Source: Hippophae tibetana (taxonomy: Eukaryota > Streptophyta > Magnoliopsida > Rosales > Elaeagnaceae). From it: a stretch of 64,000 nucleotides of DNA. Position 1 is the first letter of the stretch. Each line of letters opens with the position of its first letter. Both the position numbers and the translations under genes were made by a program. Shown here piece after piece: positions 23,174-36,927 of the stretch. The stretch spans positions 33,592,001 through 33,656,000 of the forward strand of contig CM072801.1 in the NCBI GenBank assembly GCA_037013495.1. The letters are read 5' to 3'. The notes beneath the pieces are model-generated. The model had not been told where the DNA came from. It saw only the letters and a list, made by a program, of their open reading frames with translations, and searched no databases.

Positions 23174-26072
23174 TATATCAAATCGAAGCTCTTATCGATT
23201 CACACAATTAATTCTGGCCTCACTATGGAACCTGAATTATATAACCAAGTTCCATCATTTACATCACTAACCATGGCTTTTAGCTTTTTCTCGCAAATTT
23301 CCGTTTTACTTACCTTCGATTTTATTCAATAGAGCTCTAAAGGAGATATTTGTTACGACCAAGGTTTCATTATTTATGAGGTCCATAAATCTATATTCTT
23401 CGAAAAGGAAATAGGAGAATAGAAAACGAAAGGAGCAACTGTGGAAATTTTGAATAAAACAAAACATTTAATAAATCGAACTTTCAACTTTATACGACAA
23501 AATATTTTGACAATGGTATCGTAAGGACTATTATAATATATCAAATTTAAGCTCTTATCGATTCACAAAATTAGTGGTAGCCTCAATAAGGAAGTTGAAT
23601 TATGTACCCAAATCCATCATTTATATCACTTACCTAGGGTTTTAGGTTTTTCTCCCAAATTTCCGTTTTACTTAGTTTTAATTTTATTCAATAGAACTGT
23701 AAAGGAGATATTTGTGCCGACCATGGGTTCTTTATATATGTGTTCAATAAATCTCTATTTTTTGAAAAAAAAATAGGAGAATAGTAAAAGAAAGAAGCAA
23801 CTGTTGAAATTAAAAAAAACAATACATTTGATAAATTCTACTCATAACTTTATACGACTATAACTTTTGACTCGGGTATCGTAACGAAAATTATAATATA
23901 TCAAATCGAAGCTCTTATCTATTCACACAATTATTTCTGGCCTCACTATGGAACCTGAATTATATAACCAAGTTCCATCATTTACCTCACTAACCATGGC
24001 TTTTAGCTTTTTCTCGCAAATTTCCGTTTTACTTAACTTCGATTTTATTAAATAGAGCTCTAAAGGAGATATTTGTTACGACCAAGGTTTCATTATTTAT
24101 GAGGTCCATAAATCTATATTCTTCGAAAAGGAAATAAGAGAATAGAAAAAGAAAGGACCAACTGTGGAAATTTTCAATAAAACAAAACATTTAATAAATC
24201 AAACTTTCAACTTTATACGACAAAAACTTTTGACTATAGTATCGTAAGGACTATTATAATATATCAAATTTAAGCTCTTATCGATTCACAAAATTAGTGG
24301 TAGCTTCAACAAGGAACTTGAATTATGTACCCAAATCCATCATTTACATCACTTACCTAGGGTTTTAGGTTTTTCTCCCAAATTTCCGTTTTACTTAGTT
24401 TTAATTTTATTCAATAGAACTGTAAAGGAGATATTTGTGCCGACCATGGGTTCTTTATATATGTGTTCAATAAATCTCTATTTTTTGAAATAAAATAGGA
24501 GAATAGTAAAAGAAAGGAGCAACTGTTGAAATTTTCAAAAAAAAACACAACATTTGATAAATTCTACTCATAACTTTATACGACTATAACTTTTGACTCG
24601 GGTATCGTAACGAAAATTATAATATATCAAATCGAAGCTCTTATCGATTCACACAATTAATTCTGGCCTCACTATGGAACCTGAATTATATAACCAAGTT
24701 CCATCATTTACATCACTAACCATGGCTTTTAGCTTTTTCTCGAAAATTTCCGTTTTACTTACCTTCGATTTTATTCAATAGAGCTCTACAGGAGATATTT
24801 GTTACGACCAAGGTTTCATTATTTATGAGGTCCATAAATCTATATTCTTCGAAAAGGAAATAGGAGAATAGAAAACGAAAGGAGCAACTGTGGAAATTTT
24901 GAATAAAACAAAACATTTAATAAATCGAACTTTCAACTTTATACGACAAAATATTTTGACAATGGTATCGTAAGGACTATTATAATATATCCAATTTAAG
25001 CTCTTATCGATTCACAAAATTAGTGGTAGCCTCAATAAGGAAGTTGAATTATGTACCCAAATCCATCATTTATATCACTTACCTAGGGTTTTAGGTTTTT
25101 CTCCCAAATTTCCGTTTTACTTAGTTTTAATTTTATTCAATAGAACTGTAAAGGAGATATTTGTGCCGACCATGGGTTCTTTATATATGTGTTCAATAAA
25201 TCTCTATTTTTTGAAAAAAAAAATAGGAGAATAGTAAAAGAAAGAAGCAACTGTTGAAATTAAAAAAAACAAAACATTTGATAAATTCTACTCATAACTT
25301 TATACGACTATAACTTTTGACTCGGGTATCGTAACGAAAATTATAATATATCAAATCGAAGCTCTTATCGATTCACACAATTATTTCTGGCCTCACTATG
25401 GAACCTGAATTATATAACCAAGTTCCATCATTTACCTCACTAACCATGGCTTTTAGCTTTTTCTCGCAAATTTCCGTTTTACTTACCTTCGATTTTATTC
25501 AATAGAGCTCTAAAGGAGATATTTGTTACGACCAAGGTTTCATTATTTATGAGGTCCATAAATCTATATTCTTCGAAAAGGAAATAAGAGAATAGAAAAG
25601 GAAAGGAGCAATTGTGGAAATTTTGAATAAAACAAAACATTTAATAAATCGAACTTTCAACTTTATACGACAAAAACTTTTGACTATAGTATCGTAAGGA
25701 CTATTATAATATATCAAATTTAAGCTCTTATCGATTCACAAAATTAGTGGTAGCTTCAACAAGGAACTTGAATTATGTACCCAAATCCATCATTTACATC
25801 ACTTACCTAGGGTTTTAGGTTTTTCTCCCAAATTTCCGTTTTACTTAGTTTTAATTTTATTCAATAGAACTGTAAAGGAGATATTTGTGCCGACCATGGG
25901 TTCTTTATATATGTGTTCAATAAATCTCTATTTTTTGAAAAAAAATAGGAGAATAGTAAAAGAAAGGAGCAACTGTTGAAATTTTCAAAAAAAAACGCAA
26001 CATTTGATAAATTCTACTCATAACTTTATACGACTATAACTTTTGACTCGGGTATCGTAACGAAAATTATAA
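23174..26072 (+). repeat. Y-Z dimer pairs, two further copies
   Basis: Dimers begin at 23174 (Y), 23897 (Z), 24623 (Y) and 25347 (Z). With 21726-23173 they form three successive Y-Z units of 1,448, 1,449 and 1,450 bp. The Z at 23897 has private changes (ACTTAACTTCG, TTATTAAATAG, GGACCAACTG) that recur at 46384 and 50012. The Y at 24623 has TCTCGAAAATTTCC, also seen at 34753. Such shared private variants tie distant parts of the array together. Confidence 0.75.
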
Positions 26073-28244
26073 TATATCAAATCGAAGCTCTTATCGATTC
26101 ACACAATTAATTCTGGCCTCACTATGGAACCTGAATTATATAACCAAGTTCCATCATTTACATCACTAACCATGGCTTTTAGCTTTTTCTCGCAAATTTC
26201 CGTTTTACTTACCTTCGATTTTATTCAATAGAGCTCTAAAGGAGATATTTGGTACGACCAAGGTTTCATTATTTATGAGGTCCATAAATCTATATTCTTC
26301 GAAAAGGAAATAGGAGAATAGAAAAATAATGGAGCAACTGTGGAAATTTTGAATAAAACAAAACATTTAATAAATCGAACTTTCAACTTTATACGACAAA
26401 AACTTTTGACAATGGTATGGTAAGGACTATTATAATATATCAAATTTAAGCTCTTATCGATTCACAAAATTAGTGGTAGCTTCAACAAGGAACTTGAATT
26501 ATGTACCCAAATCCATCATTTACATCACTTACCTAGGGTTTTAGGTTTTTCTCCCAAATTTCCGTTTTACTTGTTTTTAATTTTATTCAATAGAACTGTA
26601 AAGGAGATATTTGTGCCGACCATGGGTTCTTTATATATGTGTTCAATAAATCTCTATTTTTTGAAATAAAATAGGAGAATAGGAAAAGAAAGATGCAACT
26701 GTTGAAATTAAAAAAAAACAAAACATTTGATAAATTCAACTCATAACTTTATACGACTATAACTTTTGACTCGGATATCGTAACGAAAATTATAATATAT
26801 CAAATCGAAGCTCTTATCGATTCACACAATTAATTCTGGCCTCACTATGGAACCTGAATTATATAACCAAGTTCCATCATTTACATCACTAACCATGGCT
26901 TTTAGCTTTTTCTCGCAAATTTCCGTTTTACTTACCTTCGATTTTATTCAATAGAGCTCTAAAGGAGATATTTGTTACGACCAAGGTTTCATTATTTATG
27001 AGGTCCATAAATCTATATTCTTCGAAAAGGAAATAGGAGAATAGAAAACGAAAGGAGCAACTGTGGAAATTTTGAATAAAACAAAACATTTAATAAATCG
27101 AACTTTCAACTTTATACGACAAAATATTTTGACAATGGTATCGTAAGGACTATTATAATATATCAAATTTAAGCTCTTATCGATTCACAAAATTAGTGGT
27201 AGCCTCAATAAGGAAGTTGAATTATGTACCCAAATCCATCATTTATATCACTTACCTAGGGTTTTAGGTTTTTCTCCCAAATTTCCGTTTTACTTAGTTT
27301 TAATTTTATTCAATAGAACTGTAAAGGAGATATTTGTGCCGACCATGGGTTCTTTATATATGTGTTCAATAAATCTCTATTTTTTGAAAAAAAATAGGAG
27401 AATAGTAAAAGAAAGAAGCAACTGTTGAAATTAAAAAAAACAAAACATTTGATAAATTCTACTCATAACTTTATACGACTATAACTTTTGACTCGGGTAT
27501 CGTAACGAAAATTATAATATATCAAATCGAAGCTCTTATCGATTCACACAATTATTTCTGGCCTCACTATGGAACCTGAATTATATAACCAAGTTCCATC
27601 ATTTACCTCACTAACCATGGCTTTTAGCTTTTTCTCGCCAATTTCCGTTTTACTTACCTTCGATTTTATTCAATAGAGCTCTAAAGGAGATATTTGTTAC
27701 GACCAAGGTTTCATTATTTATGAGGTCCATAAATCTATATTATTCGAAAAGGAAATAAGAGAATAGAAAAAGAAAGGAGCAACTGTGGAAATTTTCAATA
27801 AAACAAAACATTTAATAAATCGAACTTTCAACTTTATACGACAAAAACTTATGACTATAGTATCGTAAGGACTATTATAATATATCAAATTTAAGCTCTT
27901 ATCGATTCACAAAATTAGTGGTAGCTTCAACAAGGAACTTGAATTATGTACCCAAATCCATCATTTACATCACTTACCTAGGATTTTAGGTTTTTCTCCC
28001 AAATTTCCGTTTTACTTAGTTTTAATTTTATTCAATAGAACTGTAAAGGAGATATTTGTGCCGACCATGGGTTCTTTATATATGTGTTCAATAAATCTCT
28101 ATTTTTTGAAAAAAAAATAGGAGAATAGTAAAAGAAAGGAGCAACTGTTGAAATTTTCAAAAAAAAACACAACATTTGATAAATTCTACTCATAACTTTA
28201 TACGACTATAACTTTTGACTCGGGTATCGTAACGAAAATTATAA
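26073..28244 (+). repeat. X-Y-Z higher-order unit, copy 2 (2,172 bp)
   Basis: Dimers at 26073 (X), 26796 (Y) and 27518 (Z, with CTCGCCAATTT). The X dimer has GGTATGGTAAGG and ends with ACTCGGATATCG in its B, two variants that recur together in the X dimers at 36928, 38380, 40554 and 42367. The unit follows directly after the Y-Z repeats. Confidence 0.75.
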
Positions 28245-31200
28245 TATATCAAATCGAAGCTCTTATCGATTCACACAATTAATTCTGGCCTCACTATGGA
28301 ACCTGAATTATATAACCAAGTTCCATCATTTACATCACTAACCATGGCTTTTAGCTTTTTCTCGCAAATTTCCGTTTTACTTACCTTCGATTTTATTCAA
28401 TAGAGCTCTAAAGGAGATATTTGGTACGACCAAGGTTTCATTATTTATGAGGTCCATAAATCTATATTCTTCGAAAAGGAAATAGGAGAATAGAAAAAGA
28501 ATGGAGCAACTGTGGAAATTTTGAATAAAACAAAACATTTAATAAATCGAACTTTCAACTTTATACGACAAAAACTTTTGACAATGGTATCGTAAGGACT
28601 ATTATAATATATCAAATTTAAGCTCTTATCGATTCACAAAATTAGTGGTAGCTTCAACAAGGAACTTGAATTATGTACCCAAATCCATCATTTACATCAC
28701 TTACCTAGGGTTTTAGGTTTTTCTCCCAAATTTCCGTTTTACTTGTTTTTAATTTTATTCAATAGAACTGTAAAGGAGATATTTGTGCCGACCATGGGTT
28801 CTTTATATATGTGTTCAATAAATCTCTATTTTTTGAAATAAAATAGGAGAATAGGAAAAGAAAGATGCAACTGTTGAAATTAAAAAAAAAACAAAACATT
28901 TGATAAATTCTACTCATAACTTTATACGACTATAACTTTTGACTCGGATATCGTAACGAAAATTATAATATATCAAATCGAAGCTCTTATCGATTCACAC
29001 AATTAATTCTGGCCTCACTATGGAACCTGAATTATATAACCAAGTTCCATCATTTACATCACTAACCATGGCTTTTAGCTTTTTCTCGCAAATTTCCGTT
29101 TTACTTACCTTCGATTTTATTCGATAGAGCTCTAAAGGAGATATTTGTTACGACCAAGGTTTCATTATTTATGAGGTCCATAAATCTATATTCTTCGAAA
29201 AGGAAATAGGAGAATAGAAAACGAAAGGAGCAACTGTGGAAATTTTGAATAAAACAAAACATTTAATAAATCGAACTTTCAACTTTATACGACAAAAACT
29301 TTTGACAATGGTATCGTAAGGACTATTATAATATATCAAATTTAAGCTCTTATCGATTCACAAAATTAGTGGTAGCTTCAACAAGGAACTTGAATTATGT
29401 ACCCAAATCCATCATTTACATCACTTACCTAGGGTTTTAGGTTTTTCTCCCAAATTTCCGTTTTACTTGTTTTTAATTTTATTCAATAGAACTGTAAAGG
29501 AGATATTTGTGCCGACCATGGGTTCTTTATATATGTGTTCAATAAATCTCTATTTTTTGAAATAAAATAGGAGAATAGGAAAAGAAAGATGCAACTGTTG
29601 AAATTAAAAAAAAAAACAAAACATTTGATAAATTCTACTCATAACTTTATACGACTATAACTTTTGACTCGGATATCGTAACGAAAATTATAATATATCA
29701 AATCGAAGCTCTTATCGATTCACACAATTAATTCTGGCCTCACTATGGAACCTGAATTATATAACCAAGTTCCATCATTTACATCACTAACCATGGCTTT
29801 TAGCTTTTTCTCGCAAATTTCCGTTTTACTTACCTTCGATTTTATTCGATAGAGCTCTAAAGGAGATATTTGTTACGACCAAGGTTTCATTATTTATGAG
29901 GTCCATAAATCTATATTCTTCGAAAAGGAAATAGGAGAATAGAAAACGAAAGGAGCAACTGTGGAAATTTTGAATAAAACAAAACATTTAATAAATCGAA
30001 CTTTCAACTTTATACGACAAAAACTTTTGACAATGGTATCGTAAGGACTATTATAATATATCAAATTTAAGCTCTTATCGATTCACAAAATTAGTGGTAG
30101 CTTCAACAAGGAACTTGAATTATGTACCCAAATCCATCATTTACATCACTTACCTAGGGTTTTAGGTTTTTCTCCCAAATTTCCGTTTTACTTGTTTTTA
30201 ATTTTATTCAATAGAACTGTAAAGGAGATATTTGTGCCGACCATGGGTTCTTTATATATGTGTTCAATAAATCTCTATTTTTTGAAATAAAATAGGAGAA
30301 TAATAAAAGAAAGATGCAACTGTTGAAATTAAAAAAAAAAACAAAACATTTGATAAATTCTACTCATAACTTTATACGACTATAACTTTTGACTCGGATA
30401 TCGTAACGAAAATTATAATATATCAAATCGAAGCTCTTATCGATTCACACAATTAATTCTGGCCTCACTATGGAACCTGAATTATATAACCAAGTTCCAT
30501 CATTTACATCACTAACCATGGCTTTTAGCTTTTTCTCGCAAATTTCCGTTTTACTTACCTTCGATTTTATTCAATAGAGCTCTAAAGGAGATATTTGTTA
30601 CGACCAAGGTTTCATTATTTATGAGGTCCATAAATCTATATTCTTCGAAAAGGAAATAGGAGAATAGAAAACGAAAGGAGCAACTGTGGAAATTTTGAAT
30701 AAAACAAAACATTTAATAAATCGAACTTTCAACTTTATACGACAAAATATTTTGACAATGGTATCGTAAGGACTATTATAATATATCAAATTTAAGCTCT
30801 TATCGATTCACAAAATTAGTGGTAGCCTCAATAAGGAAGTTGAATTATGTACCCAAATCCATCATTTATATCACTTACCTAGGGTTTTAGGTTTTTCTCC
30901 CAAATTTCCTTTTTACTTAGTTTTAATTTTATTCAATAGAACTGTAAAGGAGATATTTGTGCCGACCATGGGTTCTTTATATATGTGTTCAATAAATCTC
31001 TATTTTTTGAAAAAAAATAGGAGAATAGTAAAAGAAAGAAGCAACTGTTGAAATTAAAAAAAACAAAACATTTGATAAATTGTACTCATAACTTTATACG
31101 ACTATAACTTTTGACTCGGGTATCGTAACGAAAATTATAATATATCAAATCGAAGCTCTTATCGATTCACACAATTATTTCTGGCCTCACTATAGAACCT

Positions 31201-31866
31201 GAATTATATAACCAAGTTCCATCATTTACCTCACTAACCATGGCTTTTAGCTCTTTCTCGCCAATTTCCGTTTTACTTACCTTCGATTTTATTCAATAGA
31301 GCTCTAAAGGAGATATTTGTTACGACCAAGGTTTCATTATTTATGAGGTCCATAAATCTATATTCTTCGAAAAGGAAATAAGAGAATAGAAAAAGAAAGG
31401 AGCAACTGTGGAAATTTTCAATAAAACAAAACATTTAATAAATCGAACTTTCAACTTTATACGACAAAAACTTTTGACTATAGTATCGTAAGGACTATTA
31501 TAATATATCAAATTTAAGCTCTTATCGATTCACAAAATTAGTGGTAGCTTCAACAAGGAACTTGAATTATGTACCCAAATCCATAATTTACATCACTTAC
31601 CTAGGGTTTTAGGTTTTTCTCCCAAATTTCCGTTTTACTTAGTTTTAATTTTATTCAATAGAACTGTAAAGGAGATATTTGTGCCGACCATGGGTTCTTT
31701 ATATATGTGTTCAATAAATCTATATTTTTTGAAAAAAAATAGGAGAATAGTAAAAGAAAGGAGCAACTGTTGAAATTTTCAAAAAAAAACACAACATTTG
31801 ATAAATTCTACTCATAACTTTATACGACTATAACTTTTGACTCGGGTATCGTAACGAAAATTATAA
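28245..31866 (+). repeat. X-Y'-Y'-Y-Z block with a tandem dimer duplication
   Basis: Dimers begin at 28245 (X), 28969, 29694 (both Y'), 30419 (Y) and 31141 (Z). The two Y' dimers, each 725 bp, share TTATTCGATAGAGC instead of TTATTCAATAGAGC, have a Y-type A (GAAAACGAAAGG) but an X-type B (GATGCAACTG, ACTCGGATATCG), and are nearly identical. The simplest reading is an exchange joining Y to X, then a one-dimer duplication, which expands the X-Y-Z unit from three to five dimers. Confidence 0.7.
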
Positions 31867-34800
31867 TATATCAAATCGAAGCTCTTATCGATTCACACAA
31901 TTAATTCTGGCCTCACTATGGAACCTGAATTATATAACCAAGTTCCATCATTTACATCACTAACCATGGCTTTTAGCTTTTTCTCGCAAATTTCCGTTTT
32001 ACTTACCTTCGATTTTATTCAATAGAGCTCTAAAGGAGATATTTGGTACGACCAAGGTTTCATTATTTATGAGGTCCATAAATCTATATTCTTCGAAAAG
32101 GAAATAGGAGAATAGAAAAAGAATGGAGCAACTGTGGAAATTTTGAAAAAAACAAAACATTTAATAAATCGAACTTTCAACTTTATACGACAAAAACTTT
32201 TGAATATAGTATCGTAAGGACTATTATAATATATCAAATTTAAGCTCTTATCGATTCACAAAATTAGTGGTAGCTTCAACAAGGAACTTGAATTATGTAC
32301 CCAAATCCATCATTTACATCACTTACCTAGGGTTTTAGGTTTTTCTCCCAAATTTCCGTTTTACTTAGTTTTAATTTTATTCAATAGAACTGTAAAGGAG
32401 ATATTTGTGCCGACCATGGGTTCTTTATATATGTGTTCAATAAATCTCTATTTTTTGAAATAAAATAGGAGAATAGGAAAAGAAAGATGCAACTGTTGAA
32501 ATTAAAAAAAAAAACAAAACATTTGATAAATTCTACTCATAACTTTATACGACTATAACTTTTGACTCGGATATCGTAACGAAAATTATAATATATCAAA
32601 TCGAAGCTCTTATCGATTCACACAATTAATTCTGGCCTCACTATGGAACCTGAATTATATAACCAAGTTCCATCATTTACATCACTAACCATGGCTTTTA
32701 GCTTTTTCTCGCAAATTTCCGTTTTACTTACCTTCGATTTTATTCAATAGAGCTCTAAAGGAGATATTTGTTACGACCAAGGTTTCATTATTTATGAGGT
32801 CCATAAATCTATATTCTTCGAAAAGGAAATAGGAGAATAGAAAAAGAATGGAGCAACTGTGGAAATTTTGAATAAAACAAAACATTTAATAAATCGAACT
32901 TTCAACTTTATACGACAAAAACTTTTGAATATAGTATCGTAAGGACTATTATAATATATCAAATTTAAACTCTTATCGATTCACAAAATTAGTGGTAGCC
33001 TCAATAAGGAAGTTGAATTATGTACCCAAATCCATCATTTACATCACTTACCTAGGGTTTTAGGTTTTTCTCCCAAATTTCCGTTTTACTTAGTTTTAAT
33101 TTTATTCAATAGAACTGTAAAGGAGATATTTGTGCCGACCATGGGTTCTTTATATATGTGTTCAATAAATCTCTATTTTTTGAAATAAAATAGGAGAATA
33201 GGAAAAGAAAGATGCAACTGTTGAAATTAAAAAAAAAAACAAAACATTTGATAAATTCTACTCATAACTTTATACGACTATAACTTTTGACTCGGGTATC
33301 GTAACGAAAATTATAATATATCAAATCGAAGCTCTTATCGATTCACACAATTAATTCTGGCCTCACTATGGAACCTGAATTATATAACCAAGTTCCATCA
33401 TTTACATCACTAACCATGGCTTTTAGCTTTTTCTCGCAAATTTCCGTTTTACTTACCTTCGATTTTATTCAATAGAGCTCTAAAGGAGATATTTGTTACG
33501 ACCAAGGTTTCATTATTTATGAGGTCCATAAATCTATATTCTTCGAAAAGGAAATAGGAGAATAGAAAACGAAAGGAGCAACTGTGGAAATTTTGAATAA
33601 AACAAAACATTTAATAAATCGAACTTTCAACTTTATACGACAAAATATTTTGACAATGGTATCGTAAGGACTATTATAATATATCAAATTTAAGCTCTTA
33701 TCGATTCACAAAATTAGTGGTAGCTTCAACAAGGAACTTGAATTATGTACCCAAATCCATCATTTACATCACTTACCTAGGGTTTTAGGTTTTTCTCCCA
33801 AATTTCCGTTTTACTTAGTTTTAATTTTATTCAATAGAACTGTAAAGGAGATATTTGTGCCGACCATGGGTTCTTTATATATGTGTTCAATAAATCTATA
33901 TTTTTTGAAAAAAAATAGGAGAATAGTAAAAGAAAGGAGCAACTGTTGAAATTTTCAAAAAAAAACACAACATTTGATAAATTCTACTCATAACTTTATA
34001 CGACTATAACTTTTGACTCGGGTATCGTAACGAAAATTATAATATATCAAATCGAAGCTCTTATCGATTCACACAATTAATTCTGGCCTCACTATGGAAC
34101 CTGAATTATATAACCAAGTTCCATCATTTACATCACTAACCATGGCTTTTAGCTTTTTCTCGCAAATTTCCGTTTTACTTACCTTCGATTTTATTCAATA
34201 GAGCTCTAAAGGAGATATTTGGTACGACCAAGGTTTCATTATTTATGAGGTCCATAAATCTATATTCTTCGAAAAGGAAATAGGAGAATAGAAAAAGAAT
34301 GGAGCAACTGTGGAAATTTTGAATAAAACAAAACATTTAATAAATCGAACTTTCAACTTTATACGACAAAAACTTTTGAATATAGTATCGTAAGGACTAT
34401 TATAATATATCAAATTTAAGCTCTTATCGATTCACAAAATTAGTGGTAGCTTCAACAAGGAACTTGAATTATGTACCCAAATCCATCATTTACATCACTT
34501 ACCTAGGGTTTTAGGTTTTTCTCCCAAATTTCCGTTTTACTTAGTTTTAATTTTATTCAATAGAACTGTAAAGGAGATATTTGTGCCGACCATGGGTTCT
34601 TTATATATGTGTTAAATAAATCTCTATTTTTTGAAATAAAATAGGAGAATAGTAAAAGAAAGGAGCAACTGTTGAAATTTTCAAAAAAAAACACAACATT
34701 TGATAAATTCTACTCATAACTTTTGACTCGGGTATCGTAACGAAAATTATAATATATCAAATCGAAGCTCTTATCGATTCACACAATTAATTCTGGCCTC

Positions 34801-36927
34801 ACTATGGAACCTGAATTATATAACCAAGTTCCATCATTTACATCACTAACCATGGCTTTTAGCTTTTTCTCGAAAATTTCCGTTTTACTTACCTTCGATT
34901 TTATTCAATAGAGCTCTAAAGGAGATATTTGTTACGACCAAGGTTTCATTATTTATGAGGTCCATAAATCTATATTCTTCGAAAAGGAAATAGGAGAATA
35001 GAAAACGAAAGGAGCAACTGTGGAAATTTTGAATAAAACAAAACATTTAATAAATCGAACTTTCAACTTTATACGACAAAATAATTTGACAATGGTATCG
35101 TAAGGACTATTATAATATATCAAATTTAAGCTCTTATCGATTCACAAAATTAGTGCTCGCCTCAATAAGGAAGTTGAATTATGTACCCAAATCCATCATT
35201 TATATCACTTACCTAGGGTTTTAGGTTTTTCTCCCAAATTTCCGTTTTACTTAGTTTTAATTTTATTCAATAGAACTGTAAAGGAGATATTTGTGCCGAC
35301 CATGGGTTCTTTATATATGTGTTCAATAAATCTCTATTTTTTGAAAAAAAATAGGAGAAGAGTAAAAGAAAGAAGCAACTGTTGAAATTAAAAAAAACAA
35401 AACATTTGATAAATTCTACTCATAACTTTATACGACTATAACTTTTGACTCGGGTATCGTAACGAAAATTATAATATATCAAATCGAAGCTCTTATCGAT
35501 TCACACAATTATTTCTGGCCTCACTATGGAACCTGAATTATATAACCAAGTTCCATCATTTACCTCACTAACCATGGCTTTTAGCTTTTTCTCGCAAATT
35601 TCCGTTTTACTTACCTTCGATTTTATTCAATAGAGCTCTAAAGGAGATATTTGTTACGACCTAGGTTTCATTATTTATGAGGTCCATAAATCTATATTCT
35701 TCGAAAAGGAAATAAGAGAATAGAAAAAGAATGGAGCAACTGTGGAAATTTTCAATAAAACAAAACATTTAATAAATCGAACTTTCAACTTTATACGACA
35801 AAAACTTTTGAATATAGTATCGTAAGGACTATTATAATATATCAAATTTAAGCTCTTATCGATTCACAAAATTAGTGGTAGCTTCAACAAGGAACTTGAA
35901 TTATGTACCCAAATCCATCATTTACATCACTTACCTAGGGTTTTAGGTTTTTCTCCCAAATTTCCGTTTTACTTAGTTTTAATTTTATTCAATAGAACTG
36001 TAAAGGAGATATTTGTGCCGACCATGGGTTCTTTATATATGTGTTAAATAAATCTCTATTTTTTGAAATAAAATAGGAGAATAGTAAAAGAAAGGAGCAA
36101 CTGTTGAAATTTTCAAAAAAAAACACAACATTTGATAAATTCTACTCATAACTTTATACGACTATAACTTTTGACTCGGGTATCGTAACGAAAATTATAA
36201 TATATCAAATCGAAGCTCTAATCGATTCACACAATTAATTCTGGCCTCACTTTGGAACGTGAATTATATACCGAAATTCCATCATTTACATCACTAACCA
36301 TGGCTTTTAGCTTTTTCTTTCAAATTTTCGTTTTATTCACTTTCGATTTTATTCAATAGAGCTCTAAAGGAGATATTTGTTCCGAAAAAGGTTTCATTAT
36401 TTATGAGGTCCATAAATCTATATTCTTCGAAAAGGAAATAAGAGAATAGAAAAAGAAAGGAGCAACTGTGGAAATTTTCAATAAAACAAAACATTTAATA
36501 AATCGAACTTTCAACTTTATACGACAAAAACTTTTGACTATAGTATCGTAAGGACTATTATAATATATCAAATTTAAGCTCTTATCGATTCACAAAATTA
36601 GTGGTAGCTTCAACAAGGAACTTGAATTATGTACCCAAATCCATCATTTACATCACTTACCTAGGGTTTTAGGTTTTTCTCCCAAATTTCCGTTTTACTT
36701 AGTTTTAATTTTATTCAATAGAACTGTAAAGGAGATATTTGTGCCGACCATGGGTTCTTTATATATGTGTTCAATAAATCTCTATTTTTTGAAAAAAAAA
36801 TAGGAGAATAGTAAAAGAAAGGAGCAACTGTTGAAATTTTCAAAAAAAAACACAACATTTGATAAATTCTACTCATAACTTTATACGACTATAACTTTTG
36901 ACTCGGGTATCGTAACGAAAATTATAA
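31867..36927 (+). repeat. Irregular X/Y/Z block, seven dimers
   Basis: Dimers begin at 31867, 32592, 33317, 34043, 34753, 35475 and 36201. Class markers are reshuffled. The X-like A monomers at 31867, 32592 and 34043, and the Z-like one at 35475, share CTTTTGAATATAGTATCG, so this variant has crossed classes. The dimer at 33317 joins a Y-type A to a Z-type B. The dimer at 34043 carries a 16-bp deletion in its B. The A at 36201 is a divergent A' (CACTTTGGAACGTG, TTCCGAAAAAGG) whose centre has been replaced by standard CCATGGCTTTTAGC. Confidence 0.65.
34716..34724 (+). other. 16-bp deletion between direct repeats in a B monomer
   Basis: Standard B reads ATAACTTTATACGACT followed by ATAACTTTTGACTCGG. 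Here one ATAACTTT copy and the DNA between the two copies are missing, leaving CTCATAACTTTTGACTCGG. This accounts for the short 710-bp spacing between the A starts at 34043 and 34753. Loss of one direct repeat plus the intervening DNA is the expected product of replication slippage or single-strand annealing. Confidence 0.85.
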
